From positions 248,001 to 312,000 of the forward strand of contig DAOQVR010000002.1 in the NCBI GenBank assembly GCA_035341665.1: DNA of 64,000 nucleotides. Reading direction: 5' to 3'. This document shows, piece after piece, positions 50,483 to 59,169 of the stretch; positions within the stretch are counted from its first letter, which is position 1; each line of letters starts with the position of its first letter. Below the pieces are notes generated by a model that was not told the DNA's origin, ran no database searches, and worked only from the letters and a program-made list of their open reading frames with translations. The position numbers and the translations under genes are program-made. The stretch is from DAOQVR01 sp035341665 (GTDB taxonomy: Bacteria > Chloroflexota > Anaerolineae > JAAYZQ01).

Positions 50483-51490
50483 ATGGGCGCTATCCTGGAG
50501 GTGGACGGCCTCGCCAAAAAGTTCGGCGACCACCAGGCCGTCAAGGGCATCCACTTTGCAGTGGAGGAGGGGGAGGTCTTTGGCCTGCTGGGCCCCAATG
50601 GCGCCGGCAAGACGACGACCATCTCGATGGTGACCGGCATCCTCGAGCCGACCGCCGGCACCGCGCGAATCGGCGGGTATGACATCCGCACCGACCTGGA
50701 CAAGGCGAAACAGCTGAGCGGCCTGGTCCCCCAGGAGCTGGCTCTCTACCAGACACTCAGCGCGCGGGCCAACATCAGCTTCTTCGGGCGCATCTATGGC
50801 CTCAGCGGCCGCGAGCTGAAGGAGCGCGTCCGCGAGGTCCTCGAGATCGTCGCGCTCACCGAGCGGGCAGACAAGCCGGTGGAGACCTTCTCCGGCGGGA
50901 TGAAACGGCGCGTCAACATAGCCGCCGGCTTGGTGCACCAGCCAAAACTGCTGTTCCTCGACGAGCCCACGACCGGCGTCGACCCCCAAAGCCGCAACCA
51001 CATCTTTGAGAGCGTGCTCCGCCTGAACCGCGAGCGGGGCATGAGCATCATCTACACCAGCCACTACATGGAAGAGGTGGAGCTCCTCTGCAGCCGCGTG
51101 GCGATCATTGACCAGGGCGAGATCGTGGCGCTGGACACGGTAAAGAACCTGATCGGAATGCTGGGCGGCGGCGTGCTGCATGTGGGCGTGCCGCGCGCCG
51201 ACCAGGCACTGCTGGACGGGCTGGCTGCGCTGCCGGCGGTGGAGTCGGTGCGCCTGCTGCCCCGCCCGGCGACTCCGCCGCCCGCCCCCGGCCGGGAGTC
51301 GACGAAGGAGCCGGCCCTGGCGGCAGGTGGAGACGTCGTCAAGGTGGTGGCAAAACACAGCCAGCAGGCCGTGGTCGGCACCATCGGCTACCTGGCGGAG
51401 CACGATCTGCCCCTGACCTCGCTGGAGATCCTGGAGCCCAACCTGGAGTCTGTCTTCCTGCACCTGACCGGCAAGAAGCTGCGGGAGTAG
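50483..51490 (+). CDS. ABC-2 exporter ATP-binding protein
   Basis: The protein has 335 residues with a complete ABC ATPase: Walker A LLGPNGAGKTTT, signature TFSGGMKRRV, Walker B LLFLDEPTTGVD and switch His in TSHYMEE. The last 110 residues, with a Pro-rich insert (RPATPPPAPG), are the DrrA-type C-terminal regulatory part. It powers export by the two ABC-2 permeases that follow. ATG 50483 follows AGGAAAGGAGGACCTCAC. Confidence 0.95.
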   Translation: MGAILEVDGLAKKFGDHQAVKGIHFAVEEGEVFGLLGPNGAGKTTTISMVTGILEPTAGTARIGGYDIRTDLDKAKQLSGLVPQELALYQTLSARANISFFGRIYGLSGRELKERVREVLEIVALTERADKPVETFSGGMKRRVNIAAGLVHQPKLLFLDEPTTGVDPQSRNHIFESVLRLNRERGMSIIYTSHYMEEVELLCSRVAIIDQGEIVALDTVKNLIGMLGGGVLHVGVPRADQALLDGLAALPAVESVRLLPRPATPPPAPGRESTKEPALAAGGDVVKVVAKHSQQAVVGTIGYLAEHDLPLTSLEILEPNLESVFLHLTGKKLRE

Positions 51491-51499
51491 GAGGAACCC

Positions 51500-52741
51500 A
51501 TGAAGATCCTGAGCATCGCCTGGAAGGACCTGCAAGTGCTGCTCCGGGACCGGGGGGCGATCTTGGAGCTCTTCTTGCTCCCGCTGGTGTTCGTGGTGGT
51601 CTACAGCGGGGCGGTGGGCGCGATCGGGCAGGGGGACAAGGACGAGCGGATCGCGCTGAAGGTGGCGGACTTGGACGGCGGGGCGGACGCACAGTCGCTC
51701 CTGGCCGGGATCGACCGCGCGGGCGGCGTCCGCGTGGAGTTGATTGCGGAAGCGGAAGGGTTGGCCCAGATCGACCAGGCCAAGCTGGCGCGCATGTTGG
51801 TGATCCCGCAGGGGTTTTCGGAGGCTGTGGCTGGCGGCCGGCCGGCCGAGGTGCGGCTGGTGAGCCACCCGAACGCGGGACCGGAGCAGTCGGAAGCCGT
51901 GCGGCTGGTGCTCGAAGGGGTGGTGTCTGACCTGTCGCTGGAGGCCCAGATCCTCTCGGCACTGGAGCGCATGGGCGAGATGCAGGCGGGCCAGCCGGGC
52001 GCGGAGGAAATCTGGACGGTGGAGAGGGCCCAGGCCCAGGCGCGGGCGCAGTTCGCGCGGGCAGAGGGCGAGCCGCTGGTCCACGTGGCGCAGCGAGTCC
52101 CAGCCCAGGCGGGCACAAGCCAGGTGGAAGTGGGCATGACGGATGCGGCCGTGCCCGGCTTCACCGTGCTCTTCCTCTTCCTGACAGCACAGGCAGCGGC
52201 GCGCTCGGTGTACGAGGAGAAAAAGGCGGGCTCCTTCCGCCGGCTGCTGGCAGCGCCCGTGAGCCGCATGGGGATGCTGCTGGGCAAGATGCTGCCCGCC
52301 TTTGTGACAGGGCTCTGCCAGGCGGCGGTCATCTTCGCCTTTGGGATCTGGGGGCTGCGGCTGCTGGGGCTGCCGGGCGTGACGCTGGGTGCCCACCCGT
52401 GGGTCACGGTGCTGGTCGTCGCCGTCGTGGCACTCTGCTCGTCCGCGCTCGGCATCCTGATCGCTGCCGTAGCGCACACGGAGAACCAGATCGGCGGGTT
52501 GAGCAGCGTGATCCTTTGGGGGCTGGGGACGCTGGGAGGGTGCATCATCCCCCTCTTTGTCCTGGAGCCGCTGCTGGGCCCGGTGCCAAAGGTCATCCCG
52601 CACTACTGGGCGAACCGCGCCCTGCTGGACACGATGGTCCGCGGCCTGGGGCTGGCGGATGTGGGCGTCGCGCTGGCGGTGTTGGCAGGCTTCGCACTGC
52701 TCTTCTTCGCCGTCGGCGTGTGGCGCTTTGACTTTGAGTAG
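51500..52741 (+). CDS. ABC-2 exporter permease
   Basis: The protein has 413 residues with one N-terminal helix, a large extracytoplasmic domain (about 45-210) and five C-terminal helices, the YhgE/YhhJ-like ABC-2 layout. ARSVYEEKKAGSFRRLLAAPVSR is the coupling region. It starts 9 bp after the ATPase gene behind AGGAGGAACCC. The substrate (drug, lipid or glycan) is unknown. The ABC-2 half-pair with the next gene is homologous to it. Confidence 0.92.
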   Translation: MKILSIAWKDLQVLLRDRGAILELFLLPLVFVVVYSGAVGAIGQGDKDERIALKVADLDGGADAQSLLAGIDRAGGVRVELIAEAEGLAQIDQAKLARMLVIPQGFSEAVAGGRPAEVRLVSHPNAGPEQSEAVRLVLEGVVSDLSLEAQILSALERMGEMQAGQPGAEEIWTVERAQAQARAQFARAEGEPLVHVAQRVPAQAGTSQVEVGMTDAAVPGFTVLFLFLTAQAAARSVYEEKKAGSFRRLLAAPVSRMGMLLGKMLPAFVTGLCQAAVIFAFGIWGLRLLGLPGVTLGAHPWVTVLVVAVVALCSSALGILIAAVAHTENQIGGLSSVILWGLGTLGGCIIPLFVLEPLLGPVPKVIPHYWANRALLDTMVRGLGLADVGVALAVLAGFALLFFAVGVWRFDFE

Positions 52742-52752
52742 GGGAGGCAGCA

Positions 52753-54012
52753 ATGAGAGCGATCAAGCATGCGCTGGCGATTGCCTGGAAAGAGCTGCAG
52801 CTCCTGTCGAAGGACCGGGGCGGCCTGGCGGTGCTCTTCCTCCTGCCGCTGATCGTCGCCACGACGATGGGCGCCGCAAACCGGGCCGGGGCCCGCTCGG
52901 ACGGCGAAGGTATCCTGGTGAACACCTGCCTGGTGAACCAGGACGCGGGCATCTTTGGCGAGCAGATCGCAGCCGCGGTGGAGTCGATCCCGGTGCTGGA
53001 GGTTACGCGGGTCCCATCGGCTGCGGAGGCAGAGGATATCGTGGCCCGAGGGGAGGCGGTCGCGGCGATCGTCATCCCGGCTGGGCTCTCGGACCAGATC
53101 CATGCCTACACGCCGGTCCAGGTCGAGGTGATCGTCGACCCGGGCCAGCCGGACGCAGCGAGCATCGTGACGGGCATCATGAACCAGGTGGTGGATCAAG
53201 TCGCCATCTGGGGAGAGGTGAGCTACGGCATCCGCGCCATGCTCTCCCAATCGGAGGTGCTGGCGCAGGCGGAGCCCAACACGCTGCGTGCGATCGAGGC
53301 ACAGAGCCTGGGCACGATCATGGCGACGCTCGAGCAGATGCGCCGCACGCCGGCGATCACGGTGGCCTCAGAGACGGACGAGCAGGTAGTGGTGCAGGGC
53401 GGTTTCGAGCGGTACATGGCGTTCGGCTTCGCCGGCATGGTGGTGATGTTCATCTTCTTCGGCGTCACGACGTCGGCCAGGTCCCTGCGCATGGAGAAGG
53501 AGACGGGGACGCTGCGGCGGTTGGTGGCGGCGCCGATCCCGCGCGGCTCGGTGATTGCGGGGACGATGCTGGCCTACGTGGTGCTCGGCGCGCTGCAGAC
53601 GGGATTCCTGTTCCTGGTGGGTCGCCTGCTGTTCAAGATGTCGCTGGGCAACTCGGCGATCGGCCTGCTCGTGCACACGCTGGCGCTCTCCCTGGCGGCG
53701 GCGGCGATGGGCGTGATGATCGCGGCGTTGGCGCGCAGCGCTCGGCAGGCCGACAGCGTGGCCCTGATCCTGGGCTTTGTGATGGGGGGCCTGGGAGGGT
53801 GCATCGCGATGGGGATGTCGCCGCTGACGCGTTCGGGCGGCGCACTGCAGACACTCGCCCTGCTGACACCCCAGGGGCATGGAGTGGAGGGGTTCTACCG
53901 GCTCATGGTCGAGGGGAGCAGCCTTCTGCGGGCGCTTCCCGAGTCGGCCATCCTGGTGGGCTTTGCTGCGGTCTTTTTCCTGGTGGGCACGTGGCGGTTC
54001 AAGTATGAGTAG
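52753..54012 (+). CDS. ABC-2 exporter permease, second subunit
   Basis: The protein has 419 residues with the same architecture as the upstream gene: an N-terminal helix, a large outer domain (about 50-225) and five helices ending in VGTWRFKYE. The coupling region reads SARSLRMEKETGTLRRLVAAPIPRG. Likely products of an old duplication, the two permeases should form a heterodimer with the ATPase dimer. The start follows GGGGAGGCAGCA, 11 bp after the previous stop. Confidence 0.92.
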   Translation: MRAIKHALAIAWKELQLLSKDRGGLAVLFLLPLIVATTMGAANRAGARSDGEGILVNTCLVNQDAGIFGEQIAAAVESIPVLEVTRVPSAAEAEDIVARGEAVAAIVIPAGLSDQIHAYTPVQVEVIVDPGQPDAASIVTGIMNQVVDQVAIWGEVSYGIRAMLSQSEVLAQAEPNTLRAIEAQSLGTIMATLEQMRRTPAITVASETDEQVVVQGGFERYMAFGFAGMVVMFIFFGVTTSARSLRMEKETGTLRRLVAAPIPRGSVIAGTMLAYVVLGALQTGFLFLVGRLLFKMSLGNSAIGLLVHTLALSLAAAAMGVMIAALARSARQADSVALILGFVMGGLGGCIAMGMSPLTRSGGALQTLALLTPQGHGVEGFYRLMVEGSSLLRALPESAILVGFAAVFFLVGTWRFKYE

Positions 54013-54080
54013 AGGGCCCGCCGGGGGACTTGCGGAGAAAGCCCTTCCGGGCGATTCAACGCCGCGGACGAAGGCAGCCC

Positions 54081-54983
54081 CTACCGCGCAAAGTGCTCCC
54101 GGGTAAAGGCAAGGAGGTGGGCGACGGCCGGCTCGGCCAGGCGCTCCGGCAGGTAGGCCAGGTAGAGGTCGCGCTGCAGGCCCAGGCCCGCCACGCGGAC
54201 ACAAGTCAGCCGGCCGGCCGCCTGGGCCGGTGCGGCCGCTAGCGCAGAGGCAAAGCCGATGCCCAGGCCCTGGGCAACGGCCTGCAACACGGCCTGGGTG
54301 GAGCCGAGCACAAGGGCGACATCCTCGCGACGCAGGCTCTGCCCGGCCGCAGCCAGCGCCTTTTCGACGCTGCGGCGTGTGCCGGAGCCCTCCTCGCGCA
54401 GGATCAACGGCCAACCTGCCAGGTCGGCCGGCGCCAGCACAGTGCGCTGTGTGAGCGGGTGCCCCGGCGGCAGGACGACCACGATCTCGTCGCTCGCCAA
54501 CCGCTCCAGCCGCAGGCCACCCACCCCCTGCGGCAGCGCGCCGACAAAGCCGATGTCGGCTTCGGCCGCGATCAGCTGGTGCGCCACCTGGTCGGTGTCG
54601 GCAATGGTGGACCGCAGCTGCACGCCGGGGTAGCATGCATGAAAGGCCGCCAGCAGCCCGGGCAGCAGGTGCTCGCCCGGAATCGTGCTGGCGGCAAGGG
54701 TGAGGCTGCCCGGCGTGACCTCCCGCAGCAGCGCGAGCTGCTCGCGCAGCCGGTCAATGCCCTCCAGCGTGTCGCGCGCAAAGGCGAGGACACGCTCTCC
54801 GGAGGGGGTGAGAGCCCCTGGTCGCTGGCTGCTGCGCAGAAGCAGGGTGGCTCCCAGCTCCTGCTCCAGCCGCTGGAGCTGCTTTGTCACGGCCGGCTGG
54901 CTGATGCGGAGCGCGCGACCGGCGGCGGAGAGGCCCCCTTCGTCGGCGATGGCGATCAGGGTCCGCAGCTGCTGTAGGTTCAT
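54081..54983 (-). CDS. LysR-family transcriptional regulator
   Basis: The protein has 300 residues. The N-terminal winged HTH reads MNLQQLRTLIAIADEGGLSAAGRALRISQPAVTKQLQRLE-like (positions 1-40), followed by the LysR substrate domain with SLTLAASTIPGEHLLPGLL and ILREEGSGTRRSVEKAL. The latter resembles the sulfate/anion-binding CysL/CbbR group. ATG 54983 follows AAGGAGAGATG. It is the last gene of the kinase-led operon. Direct targets are unknown. Confidence 0.92.
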   Translation of the reverse strand: MNLQQLRTLIAIADEGGLSAAGRALRISQPAVTKQLQRLEQELGATLLLRSSQRPGALTPSGERVLAFARDTLEGIDRLREQLALLREVTPGSLTLAASTIPGEHLLPGLLAAFHACYPGVQLRSTIADTDQVAHQLIAAEADIGFVGALPQGVGGLRLERLASDEIVVVLPPGHPLTQRTVLAPADLAGWPLILREEGSGTRRSVEKALAAAGQSLRREDVALVLGSTQAVLQAVAQGLGIGFASALAAAPAQAAGRLTCVRVAGLGLQRDLYLAYLPERLAEPAVAHLLAFTREHFAR

Positions 54984-55042
54984 AGGTCGACATCTCTCCT
55001 TGCTGGGAATTGGGCGGGTCAAAAGCCAGGCTGCGGCATCCC

Positions 55043-56074
55043 CTACCCGCCCGACCTCGTGACTCCCAGCTCGACGCGGTAATGTATCTCCTCGCCGGGA
55101 TCGAGGAGCGCAAGGCGTCCCTCCCTGCGCAGGGCCGACCGCGGAGTCTCGTGCACGGTGCAGGGCTCGAGGGCACAGACATACTCGCCGGCCCCCATCA
55201 TCTTCCATTGGCTAAAGGCCGGCAGCTCGGCCGCCCGGTAGCGCACGTAGGCAGACAGGCCCAGCACCGGGTTGGCGATCGAGGCAGTCACCTGTCCGTC
55301 CGGCCCGGGACGGGGCAGGTGGAAAAAGACCTGTTCCGGGTAGCCGGGCACCGGGGGGTCAAAGTACGCGTGGCGCTCCAGCCCGGCGGCCGCAGCGGCA
55401 TCGCGCGGCCGCACCGAGATGTCGTCCACCTCGAGGGAACTCTCCGGGCTGACGATGGGAAAGCCCAGGTTGCAGTGGTAGAGGATCATGTGCGGCGCCG
55501 GGCGGTAGCCCTCGTTCCGGACGCAATCCTCGACCAGGAACGAGGTAGCACCCAGCGACGTGGTGATGCGGCGGTGCAGCAGGAGGTTCTCGCCAAAGAG
55601 CGCCGCCTGCCGGACAGAGCCCTCGATGGTGATCAGATACTCCTCGCCCTGCCACTCGGCCGAAACGCGCACCTGGTGGGCGGCGATGTGCGAGATGCGG
55701 CCATGCAGGCCGAGCGCCTCGTCGCCATCCGTCTCGGGTTGGCCGAAGTGAGAGAGGCCGCAGGTGGTCAGCAGCCCGCCGCCGAAGGTGCGCAGCCAGC
55801 CATAGCCGGCAGGCTCGTACTGCGCGGGGGTGCCCAGTGCAGGGTGCAGCCACGCCAGCGGCACACCCTGGAACTCGGCCGCGCCAATGTCCAGCCCGCG
55901 GTCCAGCAGCACGGAAAAGCGCAGGCCCGAGCCGGTCCAGGCATCGGCGACGCGCATGCCCCGCGCCCGGCCGTCGGACAGCTCGGCCAGCCGCACGCCG
56001 GCGAGCTGGTCGAGGGTGCTCGTGAAACGCCCCAGCTCCGTGCGCGAGTACGCTCCGTTGAACAGGCTCGGCAT
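55043..56074 (-). CDS. DUF4432 / aldose-1-epimerase-like protein
   Basis: The protein has 343 residues with a galactose-mutarotase-like beta-sandwich of the DUF4432 family: FSVLLDRGLDIGAAEFQGVPLAW, GGLLTTCGLSHFG, LGLHGRISHIAAHQV and MILYHCNLGFPIVS hold the His, Asp and Glu residues expected in the sugar-binding cleft. It probably interconverts or senses an aldose or its oligomer. ATG 56074 follows GGGGAGGAAGGAAAG. It lies 31 bp after the FG-GAP gene, linking the signalling operon to sugar metabolism. Confidence 0.87.
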   Translation of the reverse strand: MPSLFNGAYSRTELGRFTSTLDQLAGVRLAELSDGRARGMRVADAWTGSGLRFSVLLDRGLDIGAAEFQGVPLAWLHPALGTPAQYEPAGYGWLRTFGGGLLTTCGLSHFGQPETDGDEALGLHGRISHIAAHQVRVSAEWQGEEYLITIEGSVRQAALFGENLLLHRRITTSLGATSFLVEDCVRNEGYRPAPHMILYHCNLGFPIVSPESSLEVDDISVRPRDAAAAAGLERHAYFDPPVPGYPEQVFFHLPRPGPDGQVTASIANPVLGLSAYVRYRAAELPAFSQWKMMGAGEYVCALEPCTVHETPRSALRREGRLALLDPGEEIHYRVELGVTRSGG

Positions 56075-56105
56075 CTTTCCTTCCTCCCCGTGCGTCACAG
56101 GTGAC

Positions 56106-57944
56106 CTACGGATAGACCAGCCCGTCGCACGTCACGACGTTCTGGTCAGGGTCATACAGGTAGCCGGCGTGGTGAACGTCCAGGACGCACACCTGCCAGG
56201 CCCCGCCGGCTGTCGACGACCAGAGTGCCTGGGCGACGCCCCGGCCGTCGGTGAGCACTTCCCTGGTGCGGACCCCACCCGAGGGCAGGGTCACCTCGAG
56301 GGTAACCCAGGCGCCGGGCACCACGTCGCCGGCGACGTCCCTCAGCCGCACGGCTGCCTTGGCACGGTACCCGGCGCCCAGGGTGCGGCCGGCCATCTTG
56401 ATGGCATCCACGTGCAGGGTGGGAAGGTCGGACCCACCGGCAATGGTGAAGGGAGCCGGTGTGACGGAGGTTGCCGAGCCGGACTCGGCGGTGACCGTGA
56501 AGCGGAGGTAGGCGTCGGCCGTGTTGGGCACATCGCCCGGCAGGAGCCACTGGTAGCGGCCGTTGTTGGGGAGGCCGGCCGCGACCGGCAGCCAGGGCCC
56601 GCTCGCCCCGGCGACCGACAGCTCGACCGCCACGCTGGAGGCCATGCTCCCGGGCACGCCACTGACCCAATCGAGGAAGCGGACCGACCCGGCGTACAGG
56701 GTCTCGCCGCCGAGCGGGTAGACGGGCGCGACGGAGAGGGCAGAAGGCACCGAAGCCTCCCTGTAGAAACGGAGATAGTTCTGCCCGCTCGGCCAAGAGC
56801 CCTGCTCGGCCACCAGCGCTATGTCGGGATAGCCGTTGTGGTCGGCGTCGCCGCCGGCGCGAAAGGCGGAAAAGTAGCCGGGCGAGGGGGTAGTGATGGT
56901 GGCAGCCAGAGTCCAGCCACCCATCCCGTCGCCGGTCCAGATCTTGGCGCTGCCGTAGCCAAAGGAGACCACGTCGCCGTGGCCGTCGACGTCCATGTCC
57001 CGCAGCTGGGTGAGCTCGCACGTGCCGCTCGAAGGGAGGGTGCCCGAAAGCTCTACCCAGACGTTGCCCTCCGTCCAGGTCCAGACCTCGACGCCGCCGC
57101 TCGTGTTGCACCAGGAGAGGTCGTCCCGGCCGTCGTCGTTGACGTCGCCCAGGTCGGGCCCGGCGCGGCCCGAAGAGCCCCCGCCCGGCAGGTTGCCGTC
57201 GGCATGGCTGAACCCGCCACTGCCGTCGCCCAGGTAGACCGTGCCGTTCTGCAGGCCGGCGACAAAGTCGGAAAAGCCGTCGGCGTTGACATCGCCGAAC
57301 GCAACGCCATGATCCGTATTGCCGCCCAAAAAGCCATAGCTCTGCACCCAGGTGCCGTCGCCCTGGTTCAGGTAGACGTGGATGCCGGCACAGCAGCCGA
57401 AAGAGATCGAGCCCAGGTCCAGGTCGCCGTCGTTGTCGACGTCGGCGAAATCGGTGTCGAACATGCCCCAGTCCTCGCCGTTGGTGGCGAGTCCATCGTC
57501 CCAGGCCGTCCACGACAGGCCGGTTCCATCGCCGAGGGCCACCTCGATGAGCTGGTCGCCCAGGTCGACGCCCGAGTAGTTGTGGTGCATGCCATAGCCG
57601 ACGTCCTGGAGGCCATCGTTGTTGACGTCGCCCACAGCCACCCCGCCGTAGCCAAACTCGCCGTACATAGAGTTCGTCCAGGCGCCGGCGCCGTTGCCAA
57701 AGTAGACGATGAGGCCGTGGGCCCAGGGATCGCCGAATGGGTTGCTGTGGTCGCCAATGGAGACTATGTCCAGGTGACCATCGCCGTTCACGTCGGCGAG
57801 CTCCAGCTCCGAGTTGCCGGCTTCCCACTCGGGCGTGCCGAGGCCAGACGAAGACTCGACGTACGACAGGGTCAGCGGGGCAAGGGCGGGCTGCACGACG
57901 CCCAGCAGCGCCGCCGCGGCGATCAGAAGCACCCGGGCGAGCAT
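56106..57944 (-). CDS. Secreted FG-GAP/VCBS repeat protein
   Basis: The protein has 612 residues: a signal peptide (LLIAAAALLGVVQPALA), then a run of FG-GAP/VCBS blades (about 30-390) with repeated calcium-type motifs DVNGDGHLDIV, DVNNDGLQDVG, DVDNDGDLDLG, DVNADGFSDFV and DVNDDGRDDLS. A C-terminal half (about 395-612) is of Ig-like beta domains. It should fold as a calcium-bound beta-propeller outside the cell. ATG 57944 has GAGGAGGATGAG directly before it, 15 bp after the phosphatase gene. Confidence 0.9.
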   Translation of the reverse strand: MLARVLLIAAAALLGVVQPALAPLTLSYVESSSGLGTPEWEAGNSELELADVNGDGHLDIVSIGDHSNPFGDPWAHGLIVYFGNGAGAWTNSMYGEFGYGGVAVGDVNNDGLQDVGYGMHHNYSGVDLGDQLIEVALGDGTGLSWTAWDDGLATNGEDWGMFDTDFADVDNDGDLDLGSISFGCCAGIHVYLNQGDGTWVQSYGFLGGNTDHGVAFGDVNADGFSDFVAGLQNGTVYLGDGSGGFSHADGNLPGGGSSGRAGPDLGDVNDDGRDDLSWCNTSGGVEVWTWTEGNVWVELSGTLPSSGTCELTQLRDMDVDGHGDVVSFGYGSAKIWTGDGMGGWTLAATITTPSPGYFSAFRAGGDADHNGYPDIALVAEQGSWPSGQNYLRFYREASVPSALSVAPVYPLGGETLYAGSVRFLDWVSGVPGSMASSVAVELSVAGASGPWLPVAAGLPNNGRYQWLLPGDVPNTADAYLRFTVTAESGSATSVTPAPFTIAGGSDLPTLHVDAIKMAGRTLGAGYRAKAAVRLRDVAGDVVPGAWVTLEVTLPSGGVRTREVLTDGRGVAQALWSSTAGGAWQVCVLDVHHAGYLYDPDQNVVTCDGLVYP

Positions 57945-57959
57945 CTCATCCTCCTCGAT

Positions 57960-59111
57960 CTACAGCCTTCGCAGGGCAACCAGGGCAATGTCATCCTGGA
58001 TGTGCACCTCGCGCGCAAACGTCGTGACCTCGCCCAGGACGGACTCGAGGACCTCGACGGAGCCCGCGCCGCGGCAGGCGCGGACGGCCTCCTGGAGGCG
58101 CGGCATGCGGTACTGCTCCCCGTCGGGCCCGCGCGCCTCGGTCACGCCGTCGGTGTAGAGCAGGAGCAGGTCGCCCGGCCCGATCTCGACCTGCTCCTCT
58201 TCCCAGGCAGAATCCTCCACCACGCCCAGAGCCATCCCCGTGCGCGTCAGCCACTCTGCCGTGCCGCCGGCCCGCAGCACCAGCGCGGGGCAGTGACCGG
58301 CATTGGCATACGCCAACCGGCCGGACGCCGGGTCGAGCACCCCGAGGAAGACGGTGACGAACTCGTTGCTCAGCGTGTCCTGAAGGAGGCGCCGGTTGAC
58401 CGCTTCGAAGGTGCGGGCGGGCGCCGCCGGGTAATCGGCCAGGTAGGTGCGGAGCAGGCTCCAGCTCAGGGCCATGAAGAGGGCGGCGCCCGCGCCCTTG
58501 TCCGCCACGTCGCCGATGGCGATGCCCCAGCGCCCGCCGGCAAGGGGCACCAGGTCATAAAAGTCCCCCGAGGTCTCGCGCGACGGCACCAGGCGCGCCG
58601 CAATCTGCCAGCCGGGCACGTCCGGCATCGAGCGGGGCAGGAAGCTGGACTGGATCTGGCCCGCCAGCGCCAGCTCGCGCTCGTAGCGGCGGTTTCGCTC
58701 CAGGAGCTCCTCCTGCAGATGTCGCAGGGCAAGGTGGGTCTCGGTACGGGCCAGCACTTCGCCGATCTGGAACGGCTTGGTCACATAGTCGACGCCACCC
58801 GCGGCAAACGCACGGACCTTGTCCTCCACGTCGTCCAGCGCGCTGATAAAGATCACCGGGATGTTGCGCGTGCGGTCCATGGCTTTCAGCCGCTCGCAGA
58901 CTTCGTAGCCGTTCATCCCGGGCATGCGGATGTCGAGCAGGATCAGGTTCGGCGGCGACGCCTGGGCCGACTCGATCGCCCGGGGCCCACTGGTGACGGC
59001 CCGGACGCGGTAGCCATGCTCGACCAGGATCTGCGAGAGAAGCCGCAGGTTGGCCGGTGTGTCGTCGACCACCAGGATATCGGCGGGTGCCTTCAAGTGC
59101 GGCGTGTCCAT
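57960..59111 (-). CDS. Response regulator with PP2C/SpoIIE phosphatase output
   Basis: The protein has 383 residues. The receiver domain (about 10-130) has phospho-acceptor Asp60 in LILLDIRMPGMNG and the Lys of VTKPF. A short coiled linker leads to a SpoIIE-type phosphatase (about 165-383) with SGDFYDLV, IAIGDVADKGAGAALFMAL and LLYTDGVTEAR, giving the metal-binding Asp residues. Phosphorylation presumably turns on dephosphorylation of a partner, usually an anti-sigma antagonist. It lies 58 bp after the hybrid kinase, its likely phosphodonor. ATG 59111 follows GGGAGGGCTG. Confidence 0.94.
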   Translation of the reverse strand: MDTPHLKAPADILVVDDTPANLRLLSQILVEHGYRVRAVTSGPRAIESAQASPPNLILLDIRMPGMNGYEVCERLKAMDRTRNIPVIFISALDDVEDKVRAFAAGGVDYVTKPFQIGEVLARTETHLALRHLQEELLERNRRYERELALAGQIQSSFLPRSMPDVPGWQIAARLVPSRETSGDFYDLVPLAGGRWGIAIGDVADKGAGAALFMALSWSLLRTYLADYPAAPARTFEAVNRRLLQDTLSNEFVTVFLGVLDPASGRLAYANAGHCPALVLRAGGTAEWLTRTGMALGVVEDSAWEEEQVEIGPGDLLLLYTDGVTEARGPDGEQYRMPRLQEAVRACRGAGSVEVLESVLGEVTTFAREVHIQDDIALVALRRL

Positions 59112-59169
59112 CAGCCCTCCCAGAGGCAAGCCGGCCGGCCCGCAGGCGGCGCCGGGCGTGCGTGCCGTC

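Noticed and set aside
50099..52753. An 884-codon minus-strand open frame
   Set aside because: It is antisense to the ABC-2 ATPase and permease genes and is rich in His, Gln and Arg as expected for a mirror frame.
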